In this document: in pieces, positions 1 through 7,397 of the stretch
Layout of the letters: each line of letters opens with the position of its first letter
How positions within the stretch are numbered: position 1 is the stretch's first letter
NCBI GenBank assembly: GCA_964385755.1
Contig: CAYLPZ010000013.1
Span: forward strand, 1-58,418
Direction: 5' to 3'
Length of the DNA: 58,418 bases
Source of the DNA: CAG-698 sp964385755
GTDB lineage: Bacteria; Bacillota_I; Bacilli_A; ML615J-28; CAG-698
Notes under the pieces: generated by a model
The model's input: the letters and a program-made list of their open reading frames with translations, nothing else
Databases searched by the model: none
Told to the model about the DNA's origin: nothing
Translations under genes and position numbers: made by a program

Positions 1-80
1 AAGTGGGGTTTTTCAATCCCACTTTCAGTTATAGTGCAGGCAAACTTCGGTTATAACTTTCAGACTCCGTTTTTTCAATG
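1..80. other. Palindrome-rich left edge, no gene seen
   Basis: Positions 1-26 can fold as AAGTGGG / CCCACTT. A second inverted pair, GTTATA / TATAAC, follows at about 30-57. The hairpins could be a terminator or the end of a mobile element cut by the window edge. No reading frame of note crosses this stretch. Confidence 0.3.
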
Positions 81-178
81 GTTTATGGTGTACAAAAATA
101 GGAAAACCTTTTTTTGTGAAAAAGTCCTTAACTATTAACCAAGGACATAAAATATATAAATTTAATTTAAAACAATTA

Positions 179-472
179 TCATTTATTGTTTAATATTTTT
201 CTTAAACTACCGTTTTGAGAAAATTTTTCAAGTAAAACATCTACCATAAATTTATATTTATTTACATCAAAAATTGAAGAATCAAATGATTAAACACATC
301 TTCCTAGATTTTTAAAAAATCATAGGATTTCCTTCCATAAACTCAAAATCATTGAACAGTTTTGCTTTAAGATACATAAAAGCCTGTTCTGAATTTATAA
401 AATGTTTACCATCATAGTCAAATTCAACTTTATACCAATTTGAAACCACCCTAACAACTACTCGATAAATAG
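179..472 (-). pseudogene. Decayed NADAR-domain (YbiA-like) gene
   Basis: Reading the minus strand gives two well-conserved pieces of a NADAR (NAD/ADP-ribose-associated, YbiA-like N-glycosidase) domain. The N-terminal piece has SNWYKVEFDYDGKHF then SEQAFMYLKAKLF. The C-terminal piece has KFMVDVLLEKFSQNGSLRKIL and ends at the TGA at 179-181. The pieces are in different frames, with stop codons around 300-320, so at least one frameshift and one nonsense change separate them, and no start codon is evident. NADAR proteins are known to act on ADP-ribose derivatives or riboflavin intermediates and are often found near defence genes. The fragment lies directly downstream of the beta-lactamase-like gene on the same strand. 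Assignment is by motif memory, but the SEQAFMY and KFSQN signatures are characteristic. Confidence 0.72.
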
Positions 473-480
473 GAATCCAA

Positions 481-1464
481 CTATTTAATCAATGCTTCAA
501 CAACATTTTTTTCGATAAACTCTACTCGATCAAATACCATTGGCTTAAAATATCCAGTTACTGCAACAACAATATTATATTTTCTATTAATATAAATAAC
601 ATTTCCACCATCACCAATTGCAGCAATAACATCACTACTTCTATGTGGTAACCACCATAAGTATCCATAATCTTGATTACCAAATTTATAATCTAAAGAA
701 ACATATGATTTTGCCATTTCATTTAAATAATTTTCACTAATAACTCTTATACCATTATAAACTCCATTATTTAATATAAGCAATCCTATTTGAGCCATTT
801 CATACGCAGATAAGGACAAACCCCAGCCAGCAGTAGGCATTTTTGTAGGATCAAGAAACCATACATTACCATGCGGTCCCCTATTCATTAAATAATTAAA
901 ATGTTCTTCCTTAGATTTACAGTTTGCATTAACTCTTGGCTTAATTCCTAATGGTTTAAATAAATATTCATTTGCATAGTCTAAAACATTCATTCCACTT
1001 GCTTGCCTTATAATTCCTAATAATATTTGTGTTCCAAGGGTATGATATCTAAATTCATTTGTAATACCATTTCTACCACCCAAAGAATCCAAAATAGATA
1101 AAGACCAATCATTAGATGTGCATACCTTTTTCCAAGGTTCACTTTTACCTTTATAAGGAGCTAACATTGTTAGTAAATGTTTAATAGTTACTTCATTAAT
1201 AGTTTTTTCTCCTCTTTTAGGAGTATAAATATCTTTATAGTATTCCATTACATAATCATCAACACTTTTGATAAAACCTTTATCAATAGCAATACCACTT
1301 AATAAAGACGTTATAGATTTAGTAACACTCATCACATTCATTGTATCTTCTTTAGTAAAACCTTCTTTGTATTCTTCAATTTCTAATACATTATCTTTAT
1401 ATGCAACTATTTGTCTAATATTAACATCATTTTTGCTTGAATAATCATTTAAAACTTTCTTCAT
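481..1464 (-). CDS. Serine beta-lactamase-like hydrolase (class C/AmpC fold)
   Basis: A 327-residue protein of the serine hydrolase / beta-lactamase (Pfam Beta-lactamase, PF00144) family. The SxxK catalytic motif is Ser46-Val-Thr-Lys49, and the second motif is Tyr140 in RYHT. The usual KTG box near the C-terminus appears as GDGGNV. No signal peptide is visible, so it is probably cytoplasmic. Members of this family are usually esterases, peptidases or of unknown substrate, not resistance enzymes, and no resistance role should be inferred. It is flanked by decayed genes on both sides (NADAR fragment downstream, unknown fragment upstream), which suggests a turnover-prone locus. The ATG at 1464 has no strong Shine-Dalgarno sequence, so the start is moderately certain. 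Confidence 0.85.
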   Translation of the reverse strand: MKKVLNDYSSKNDVNIRQIVAYKDNVLEIEEYKEGFTKEDTMNVMSVTKSITSLLSGIAIDKGFIKSVDDYVMEYYKDIYTPKRGEKTINEVTIKHLLTMLAPYKGKSEPWKKVCTSNDWSLSILDSLGGRNGITNEFRYHTLGTQILLGIIRQASGMNVLDYANEYLFKPLGIKPRVNANCKSKEEHFNYLMNRGPHGNVWFLDPTKMPTAGWGLSLSAYEMAQIGLLILNNGVYNGIRVISENYLNEMAKSYVSLDYKFGNQDYGYLWWLPHRSSDVIAAIGDGGNVIYINRKYNIVVAVTGYFKPMVFDRVEFIEKNVVEALIK

Positions 1465-1583
1465 AATTAATACACCATCCTATCGATAACTTCTAATTTA
1501 TTTAATTATTGAAGCAAAGTAAAATGCTTCATACGCTTGACTAATATTACACCATAAGCATTCTATTTTTATTTCCACAGACA

Positions 1584-1612
1584 TAAAAGAATCAGCCCTT
1601 ATGACTGATTCT
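1584..1612 (-). terminator. Intrinsic terminator after the hyp operon and its trailing gene remnant
   Basis: On the minus strand AGAATCAG pairs perfectly with CTGATTCT across a 9-nt loop, followed by TTTTA. It lies downstream of hypA and the decayed fragment that follows it. Confidence 0.7.
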
Positions 1613-1637
1613 AAATAATATTTAGTAATTTTATAAA

Positions 1638-1838
1638 CTATCTTTTTAGAGTAAGAAACCCAAGTATAATAACTAACTTATTTTTTTCATTGGTATAGTA
1701 TCCATCATCTACTTGATACCAAATATAAGTAAATGAATTTTTTCCTGAATATGACTAAGCAGCTCTTTGAAGATAATTATAAGTCTCAGGTATTAATTCT
1801 TGAGCATAATACTTAATCTTGTTTGGATCATTCGTCAA
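1638..1838 (-). pseudogene. Fragment of an unknown gene, broken by stop and frameshift
   Basis: The minus strand reads NDPNKIKYYAQELIPETYNYLQ, then RAA, a TAG stop, and SYSGKNSFTYIWYQVDDGYYTNEK. After that a frame change gives YYTWVSYSKKIVYKI. The run of coding-like sequence with at least one nonsense codon and one frameshift indicates a decayed gene of unknown family. Its left end overlaps the hypA stop codon, so a rearrangement may have joined this remnant to the operon. There is no recognised domain. Confidence 0.5.
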
Positions 1839-2178
1839 TTACTTCTATTTCTTTAATATTTATTTCATTTCCTGTTTTCAAGAATGTGTGATCACTACCA
1901 CAATGAGGGCAAATTTTTGCATATTTTAGTGTAGGATATTCTTTTTTACAATCTTCACAAAATGTAATTGCTTCAATTTTTTCAATATGCAAAATGGCAT
2001 TCTTTAAAATATCCTCTTTTTTTACCGCCCAGTTCCAACAATCCTCAACCAAATACGGAACTGCTGTACTTACTTCTCCTATTTGAAGTGTAACTGAATT
2101 TATATGATGTACATTATTCTCTACAGCAATTTTATTAATACTTTTTATTATGTGAAAAACAACACCTAATTCATGCAT
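1828..2178 (-). CDS. hypA: HypA nickel metallochaperone for hydrogenase maturation
   Basis: A 116-residue protein with the HypA hallmarks. It starts Met-His2-Glu-Leu, where the N-terminal amine and His2 bind Ni(II) in known HypA proteins. It carries a structural zinc site formed by CEDC (about residues 75-78) and CPHC (about 91-94). The length matches the family. HypA works with the GTPase HypB to insert nickel into [NiFe]-hydrogenase, and in some bacteria into urease. Here it is the last gene of a three-gene operon. Only 3 bp separate it from the large oxidoreductase, and hypB begins the operon. HypC, D, E and F and hydrogenase subunits are not in the window. It ends with a TGA stop. Confidence 0.93.
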   Translation of the reverse strand: MHELGVVFHIIKSINKIAVENNVHHINSVTLQIGEVSTAVPYLVEDCWNWAVKKEDILKNAILHIEKIEAITFCEDCKKEYPTLKYAKICPHCGSDHTFLKTGNEINIKEIEVIDE

Positions 2179-2181
2179 TTA

Positions 2182-5013
2182 TTAATTTTCCTTTTTATCC
2201 TTTGGTTTTCTTACAATTTTAAATTGATTTTTCAAAAAATAAGGTAAAATATGCTTAAATTTATCTTCTGCCTTAACCATCTTTGAAGCTTCTGGATGAT
2301 CTCTATGTAATTTAATAGCATCAAATGCACATTTTGTAGTACAAATACCACAGCCAATACAACGATTTTCGTCCACAATTGTTACACCACAGCCTAAGCA
2401 ACGAGATGTTTCCTTTTTGATTTGCTCTTCTGTTAATGTTTTATGTGCATCCTTAAATTTATCTTCAACATTTTCATCCATTCCAGCTTCTTGTCTAGAA
2501 GAATTATTATAGCTTTCTACTAAAATATCATCCGTATTCAATTGAACGAATTCTCTTCTATTTCTACCAATTGTCATATGACCATGCTGAACATAACGAT
2601 GTAATGATTCTGCAGCCTCATGTCCTTGTGCAATTGCGTCAATCGCAAATTTAGGACCTGTAAAAACATCTCCACCAACAAAAATATCTTCTTCTGCTGT
2701 TTGGTATGTTAATGTATCAGCAATTGGACTATTGCCACGACCAAATTCAACCTTAGTGCCCTTTAATAGTTCGCCCCATTTTATAGATTGACCAATAGCA
2801 AAAATAACCTTATCTGCTGGTAATGTAATTGTATCCTTTTCATCATAGATTGGGGCAAATTTCTTATTTTCATCAAATACTCTACTACATTTTTTGAAAA
2901 CAATTGATTTAACCTTACCATTTTCACTGATAATCTCCTTTGGACCCCAACCACAATTAATGATAACACCATCCTCTAAAGCCTCATTAATTTCTTCTTT
3001 AGAAGCAGGCATAATATCACGTGATTCAAGACAAAGCATTGTTACCTTTTTAGCACCACTTCTTGTAGATACTCTTGCGGCATCAATTGCAACATTTCCA
3101 CCACCTACAACAACAACTTCTCCAGTAACTGTTTCTTCTCCACAATTAGCAACCCTTAAGAAATCAACTGCTGTAGTAACACCTAAACTATCTTCACCAG
3201 GAATTTTTGGTAATTTTCCTCCTTGACATCCTATCGCGATATAGAATGCCTTATATCCTTGTTCTTTAAGCTCAGAAATTGTAATATCTTTTCCAACCTC
3301 AACACCAAGCTTAATTTCAACTCCCATTTCCTTCATAATATCTATTTCTGCTTGAATAACATCCTTTTCAAGCTTATAAGAAGGAATTCCATAGGTTAGC
3401 ATTCCACCTGGCTTTTCATTTTTTTCAAAAACAGTTGGATAATACCCCATTTGTGCCAAATAGAATGCACAGGATAAACCTGCAGGTCCAGCACCAATAA
3501 TAGCAATCTTTTCCTTCCATCTTCCTCTATTTGAAGCAACTACAATTTCTGGAACATAACGAGTTTCAGCATTTAAGTCCTGTTCTGCAATAAATTTTTT
3601 AATTGCATCTATAGAAACAGCTTGATCAATTGTACCTCTTGTACAAGCATCCTCACATTTTCTATTACAAATTCTACCACATACGGCAGGAAATGGATTT
3701 TCTTTTTTTATAACAGCTAAAGCATCACGGTATTTACCCTGTGCAGCCTTTTTAATATAGCCCTGTACAGCAATATGAGCAGGACATGCTGTTTTACAAG
3801 GAGCTGTACCTGTAGTATGACAATTAATTCTATTTTTATCTCTATAATCTTCATTCCATTTTGTTTTATCCCACTTCAATGGTCGAGTTGGTAATTCTTG
3901 CTTTGGATACTCTACCTCTTCTCCATTTTTCTTACAAAGCTTTTGTCCTAATTTCAAAGCTCCTGCAGGACAATACTCAACACATCTACCACACGCAACA
4001 CATTTTTCCTTATCAACATGAGCACGATATGCAGATGCAGACATATTAGGAGTATTAAACAGCTGAGATGTACGTAATGCATTACATATTTTCACATTAC
4101 AATTACAGATAGCAAAAATTTTATCCTCACCATCAATATTTGTAATTTGGTGTACAAATCCATTATCCTCTGCACGCTTTAATATTTCCATAGCTTGTTC
4201 ATAGGTAATATCATAGCCACGGCCTGTTTCACGACAATAATCTGCCATATCACCTACACCAATACACCAGCCCTCATAATCATCTGCACAGCCCTCATCT
4301 AGCTTTTTTCTTCCGTATCTACAAGAACAAATTGATGCACCAATATGACCCTCATATCTTTTCAACCAATATGAGATTTTTTCAATATCGATAGCCTTAT
4401 TTTCCATAGAAATAGCTTTTTCAACTGGAATAACATGCATACCAATACCACTCCCTCCAGGAGGAACCATAGCTGTAACATGCTCTAATGGTAAAAAAGT
4501 CATTCTTTCAAAAAACATAGCTAATTCAGGATGCTTATCCATTAGGGTAATAGACATATTTGTATATTCTGCTGAACCAGGAACAAATAAAGGAATCCAA
4601 TAAAATCTATCCTCTAAATTATATGTTGTACCAAGAATAGGTCCATCTTTTGTATATTTATCTCCATAATCATATTCTAGCATTCCAATTTTAGATAGAA
4701 TAGTTAATACTCTTTGAAGCTCTTCTTTCTTTTCTATTGAATCAGCATTCATCTTTTTTTGTAATTCAGCAAGTGAATATTTTTTACGAAGCTTCATTTT
4801 TTCTAATAAATCAAATGAATATTCTCTTGTAGCCTCATCCATCTCATCCTCAAATATACAAGCAAAGCCCCAATATTCAGGATCATTTGTTGTTACTCCC
4901 TTGATTTTTGCAGGTAAGCGGTCTGTAACTCTTCTAACAAATTTTAATAGTCTAGGATTGGGATTCTTATCTCCCATATGCTTTGGAACATATTTAGTAC
5001 TCATTTCAGGCAT
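2182..5013 (-). CDS. Large Fe-S/FAD NAD(P)-dependent oxidoreductase (GltD-like fusion)
   Basis: A 943-residue multidomain protein. Residues 1 to about 320 form an N-terminal domain with cysteine-rich motifs (CSCR, CNCNVKIC) that may hold a further Fe-S cluster. Around 335-350 is a 4Fe-4S ferredoxin motif (CVACGRCVEYCPAG). Next is a dihydropyrimidine dehydrogenase domain II / GltD-type helical Fe-S domain (CKTACPAHI, CGRICNRKCEDAC). Then come FAD (IGAGPAGLS) and NAD(P)H (VVGGGNVAID) Rossmann domains as in glutamate synthase small subunit. A C-terminal ferredoxin pair (CLGCG; CIGCGICTTKC) follows. Such proteins shuttle electrons between NAD(P)H and ferredoxin-like partners. Placement between hypB and hypA, with 3-bp gaps on both sides, links it to nickel or hydrogen metabolism by context only. 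The electron partner is unknown. Confidence 0.85.
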   Translation of the reverse strand: MPEMSTKYVPKHMGDKNPNPRLLKFVRRVTDRLPAKIKGVTTNDPEYWGFACIFEDEMDEATREYSFDLLEKMKLRKKYSLAELQKKMNADSIEKKEELQRVLTILSKIGMLEYDYGDKYTKDGPILGTTYNLEDRFYWIPLFVPGSAEYTNMSITLMDKHPELAMFFERMTFLPLEHVTAMVPPGGSGIGMHVIPVEKAISMENKAIDIEKISYWLKRYEGHIGASICSCRYGRKKLDEGCADDYEGWCIGVGDMADYCRETGRGYDITYEQAMEILKRAEDNGFVHQITNIDGEDKIFAICNCNVKICNALRTSQLFNTPNMSASAYRAHVDKEKCVACGRCVEYCPAGALKLGQKLCKKNGEEVEYPKQELPTRPLKWDKTKWNEDYRDKNRINCHTTGTAPCKTACPAHIAVQGYIKKAAQGKYRDALAVIKKENPFPAVCGRICNRKCEDACTRGTIDQAVSIDAIKKFIAEQDLNAETRYVPEIVVASNRGRWKEKIAIIGAGPAGLSCAFYLAQMGYYPTVFEKNEKPGGMLTYGIPSYKLEKDVIQAEIDIMKEMGVEIKLGVEVGKDITISELKEQGYKAFYIAIGCQGGKLPKIPGEDSLGVTTAVDFLRVANCGEETVTGEVVVVGGGNVAIDAARVSTRSGAKKVTMLCLESRDIMPASKEEINEALEDGVIINCGWGPKEIISENGKVKSIVFKKCSRVFDENKKFAPIYDEKDTITLPADKVIFAIGQSIKWGELLKGTKVEFGRGNSPIADTLTYQTAEEDIFVGGDVFTGPKFAIDAIAQGHEAAESLHRYVQHGHMTIGRNRREFVQLNTDDILVESYNNSSRQEAGMDENVEDKFKDAHKTLTEEQIKKETSRCLGCGVTIVDENRCIGCGICTTKCAFDAIKLHRDHPEASKMVKAEDKFKHILPYFLKNQFKIVRKPKDKKEN

Positions 5014-5016
5014 TAT

Positions 5017-5688
5017 TTATTTCCTCCAATCTAATATTTGTTTTTTTATCCATTTTGCAAATTGATCAATTCCTTCACCTGTTTTTGCACAAATAGGAAT
5101 AACTTCCGCCTTAGGATTTCTTTGCCTAATAAATGCTTTACATTTATCAATATCAAAATCAAAATATGGTAAAACATCAATTTTATTAATTAAAACTAAA
5201 TCACAAATTGAAAACATAAGTGGATATTTTAAAGGCTTATCATGTCCCTCAGGCACAGATAAAATCATACAATTTTTTGATGATCCTGTATCAAACTCTG
5301 CAGGACAAACTAAATTACCCACATTTTCTAGAATTACAAGATCAACCTTATTCATATCCAATCCATCAAGACCCTGCTTAGTCATTTCAGCATCTAAATG
5401 ACACATGCCACCGGTATGTAACTGTATTGATTGCACACCTGTAGCATCAAATATTTTTTTCGCATCAACATCAGAATCAATATCTGCTTCCATAACAGCA
5501 ATATTTATATCATTTTTTAATGCATTAATTGTTTGAATTAAAGTTGTAGTTTTTCCACTTCCGGGTGATGACATTAAATTAAGTAAAAAGACACCCTTTC
5601 CCTGTAATTCATTTCTAAGTTCATTTGCCTCAATATCATTATCAGCAAATACGCTTTTTTTAATTTCTATTATTTTTATATTATCCAT
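5017..5688 (-). CDS. hypB: HypB GTPase, nickel insertion into hydrogenase
   Basis: A SIMIBI-class GTPase of 223 residues from the start chosen here. The P-loop SSPGSGKTTTL is near residue 30. The metal-site motif GGMCHLDA, switch residues (ENVGNLVCPAEFD) and the NKID base-recognition motif follow. The frame stays open to 5808, but the ATG at 5688 is preferred. It has AAGGAAGG just upstream, family similarity begins there (MDNIKIIEI), and a promoter lies at 5711-5738 inside the longer frame. The N-terminal Cys- or His-rich nickel-storage stretch seen in many HypB proteins is absent. It is the first gene of the hypB / oxidoreductase / hypA operon, 3 bp from its neighbour. Confidence 0.93.
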   Translation of the reverse strand: MDNIKIIEIKKSVFADNDIEANELRNELQGKGVFLLNLMSSPGSGKTTTLIQTINALKNDINIAVMEADIDSDVDAKKIFDATGVQSIQLHTGGMCHLDAEMTKQGLDGLDMNKVDLVILENVGNLVCPAEFDTGSSKNCMILSVPEGHDKPLKYPLMFSICDLVLINKIDVLPYFDFDIDKCKAFIRQRNPKAEVIPICAKTGEGIDQFAKWIKKQILDWRK

Positions 5689-5710
5689 ACGTAAATCCTT
5701 CCTTGATTTA

Positions 5711-5738
5711 AGTATATCATATAAATATTTTTTTTGAA
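5711..5738 (-). promoter_or_regulatory. Probable promoter of the hyp operon
   Basis: On the minus strand TTCAAA (5733-5738) is followed 16 bp later by TATACT (5711-5716). This puts the transcript start about 15-20 nt before the hypB ATG at 5688. The -35 is weak and the -10 good. Confidence 0.5.
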
Positions 5739-5813
5739 TAGTATTTTTAGAAAGAAAAAGAAAAAATGTTAAATTCAAGGTTTGAACTGACTCTAAAAAA
5801 GTAGACAATCAAG

Positions 5814-5860
5814 AAAAAAGGGGGACAATGATACCAAATTGGTATTATTAGCCCTCTTTT
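5814..5860. terminator. Bidirectional hairpin terminator between the HNH remnant and hypB
   Basis: A core palindrome ATACCAAATTGGTAT is extended by GGG/CCC arms. On the minus strand it is followed by a CCTTTTTT tract, and on the plus strand by CTTTT. It would end transcription of the HNH remnant ahead of the hypB promoter. Confidence 0.65.
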
Positions 5861-5871
5861 ATGCTATTATA

Positions 5872-6249
5872 TTAAATATACGTTGGTCTGTTTTTTCTGA
5901 TTTTTCTATCGCCAAGCTCATAGTGTGTTTTCGTGTGGCAGCTCTGGCAAAGGGACATCAGGTTCGAGAACTGGTTAGTTGCGCCACGAGAAAGAAGTAC
6001 GATGTGATGGACCTCTTCAACAGGTGTAATTCTTCCTTCTTTAAGATAACGCTCGCACAATGGATGCTGCTTAACATACAAAGCTCGGATCCTTCGCCAG
6101 TTATTCCCATACTTCTTATCGTGATTAGGAGCTCGGCTAAATTTGTCATACTGCTTATGCCTTAGTGCCTGATACTCCTCGCAATATGTATCATGCGTAA
6201 GATTTGGTCAACCTGGATAAGCACATGGTTTCTTTGCTTTACTTGGCAT
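5872..6249 (-). pseudogene. Phage-type HNH endonuclease with in-frame TGA
   Basis: The minus strand reads a continuous 125-codon HNH nuclease from ATG at 6249 (MPSKAKKPCAYPG) to the TAA at 5872, interrupted only by TGA at 6208-6210 (codon 14). The C-terminal part holds the catalytic HNH core (EEVHHIVLLSRG, NLMSLCQSCHTKTH), with the zinc-binding CxxC present. The ATG has a perfect AGGAGG 7-9 nt upstream. In relatives the residue at the TGA is normally the second Cys of a CxYPGC zinc pair, so a single Cys-to-stop change probably killed the gene. An internal restart (ATG at 6081) could still give a 69-residue HNH core. Such genes usually sit beside phage terminase genes, none of which remain here, so this is likely a prophage scar. 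Confidence 0.8.
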
Positions 6250-6272
6250 AACCACTACCTCCTTCTACCCAT

Positions 6273-6303
6273 GAAAAAAACCCACGGATATTACTCCATG
6301 AGT
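6273..6303 (-). terminator. Intrinsic terminator
   Basis: On the minus strand ACTCATGGA pairs with TCCGTGGGT (two or three G-T wobbles) over a 6-nt loop, followed by seven T. It ends transcription of the 6340-6984 gene just before the HNH remnant. Confidence 0.75.
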
Positions 6304-6339
6304 TCTAATTTATTACGCTTTTAAATATTAAAAATTTCA

Positions 6340-6984
6340 TTAATTATTTGGATATACTGTTTTACCTTTTTGAAACTTATTTTCATCAATGAAATTTATA
6401 TCTTTTCCAATTGATGCAGCTATAGCACGACTTGATAGAAAATATCCCCAGTACCATGATTTATTAATCAAAGTAAATTTACTCTTAGAAATACCATTAC
6501 TTACTAGAACATAATTTTTTCCATTTAAAATAACTGTTAAATTTTTTAGTTTAATATTTTTTAACCTAACTTTTCTTTTAAAAATATAAATTAGTGGTCT
6601 TTTTTTAGATACTTCTAAAAATCGTATATTTCTAACTATATATGAAAAAAACATTTGATTTCCAAATAATCTTTCACTAGTTCTAAATTCAATTTCTTTA
6701 CCATTATATTCTAAAAAATATGATGTTTGTACTTTTTTACAATTTATAATAACATTTTCTTTCCTTGATATAGCAAAAAAACGATAATCACTTATATATA
6801 AATCACAAGTTTTTATATAATTTGAGAATAAAATGTATAAAACCAGTGTGTTTATAATAATAAATAACAATAGAAATCCAAAAATATCATATTCAGAATA
6901 AATAATGCCATAAATTAAAAATATTACCATCAATATAATTGCTAAAATTTCTATAATAAAATCAACAATAAACCATTTCTTCAT
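6340..6984 (-). CDS. Membrane protein of unknown function, two TM helices
   Basis: 214 residues. Two hydrophobic helices occupy about residues 8-28 and 33-54, followed by a basic, beta-rich soluble part of about 150 residues that ends in the cytoplasm or outside. The C-terminal part contains a short conserved-looking stretch (SWYWGYFLSSRAIAASIG). No family is recognised. Its neighbours are a broken small membrane protein and a 482-residue membrane protein on the same strand. Such runs of unrelated small membrane genes are common for immunity proteins of polymorphic toxins, but nothing in this sequence proves that role. Confidence 0.65.
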   Translation of the reverse strand: MKKWFIVDFIIEILAIILMVIFLIYGIIYSEYDIFGFLLLFIIINTLVLYILFSNYIKTCDLYISDYRFFAISRKENVIINCKKVQTSYFLEYNGKEIEFRTSERLFGNQMFFSYIVRNIRFLEVSKKRPLIYIFKRKVRLKNIKLKNLTVILNGKNYVLVSNGISKSKFTLINKSWYWGYFLSSRAIAASIGKDINFIDENKFQKGKTVYPNN

Positions 6985-7040
6985 TAATTATCTCCTCTCA
7001 TAAATTTAGAATAGGCTTGTTATAAAATCGTAAATATTTG

Positions 7041-7394
7041 TTATTCTTTCCCCAAGTGACTTATAGCCACAATCATTATAAATAGAACAAAAAATATTTC
7101 ACCAATTACTTTTGAAGCTTTGTCCCTATTATCTTCAGGACCAATATATCCTATTGAACCACTCAAAACTAGATGATCTTCAAATTCTTCAATAGCAGGA
7201 ATATACCAATATCCACCAAAATGTCCGCCACGTTATATACCAAATTCGATTTTATCACTAGTTACATAAATTATATATTCACCTATATAAAAAGTATTAG
7301 GATTAGAAAAATTGTTATCTAGAATGTTTGATGATATTTTATCCAATAATTGTTGTTTTGTTCCATAAAATTCAAAAGTATACTCTTTTTCCAT
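7041..7394 (-). pseudogene. Small membrane-anchored protein broken by one TAA
   Basis: The minus strand is open for 118 codons from ATG at 7394 (MEKEYTFEFYGTKQQLLDKI) to TAA at 7041, except for a single in-frame TAA at 7233-7235 (codon 54). The sequence after the stop still reads well (GGHFGGYWYIPAIEEF, then a C-terminal hydrophobic helix VIGEIFFVLFIMIVAI). The lesion therefore looks recent. The family is unknown. Four bp upstream is the end of the 482-residue gene, so the two were probably co-transcribed. Confidence 0.65.
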
Positions 7395-7397
7395 AAT

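Noticed and set aside
481..1464. Antibiotic-resistance beta-lactamase
   Set aside because: No signal peptide and non-canonical second and third motifs; family members are mostly not resistance enzymes.
2894..4049. Plus-strand open frames inside the oxidoreductase gene (for example 2894-3226 and 3861-4049)
   Set aside because: They are shadows of a strongly supported minus-strand gene with Fe-S and FAD motifs, and their products show no domain pattern.
5839..6165. Plus-strand 108-codon frame over the HNH region
   Set aside because: It is antisense to the HNH frame, which has conserved motifs and a perfect ribosome site on the minus strand.
6208..6210. Selenocysteine or alternative genetic code at the HNH TGA
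   Set aside because: TGA terminates other genes in the window and Trp is TGG; no selenocysteine insertion hairpin is evident, so a nonsense mutation is simpler.
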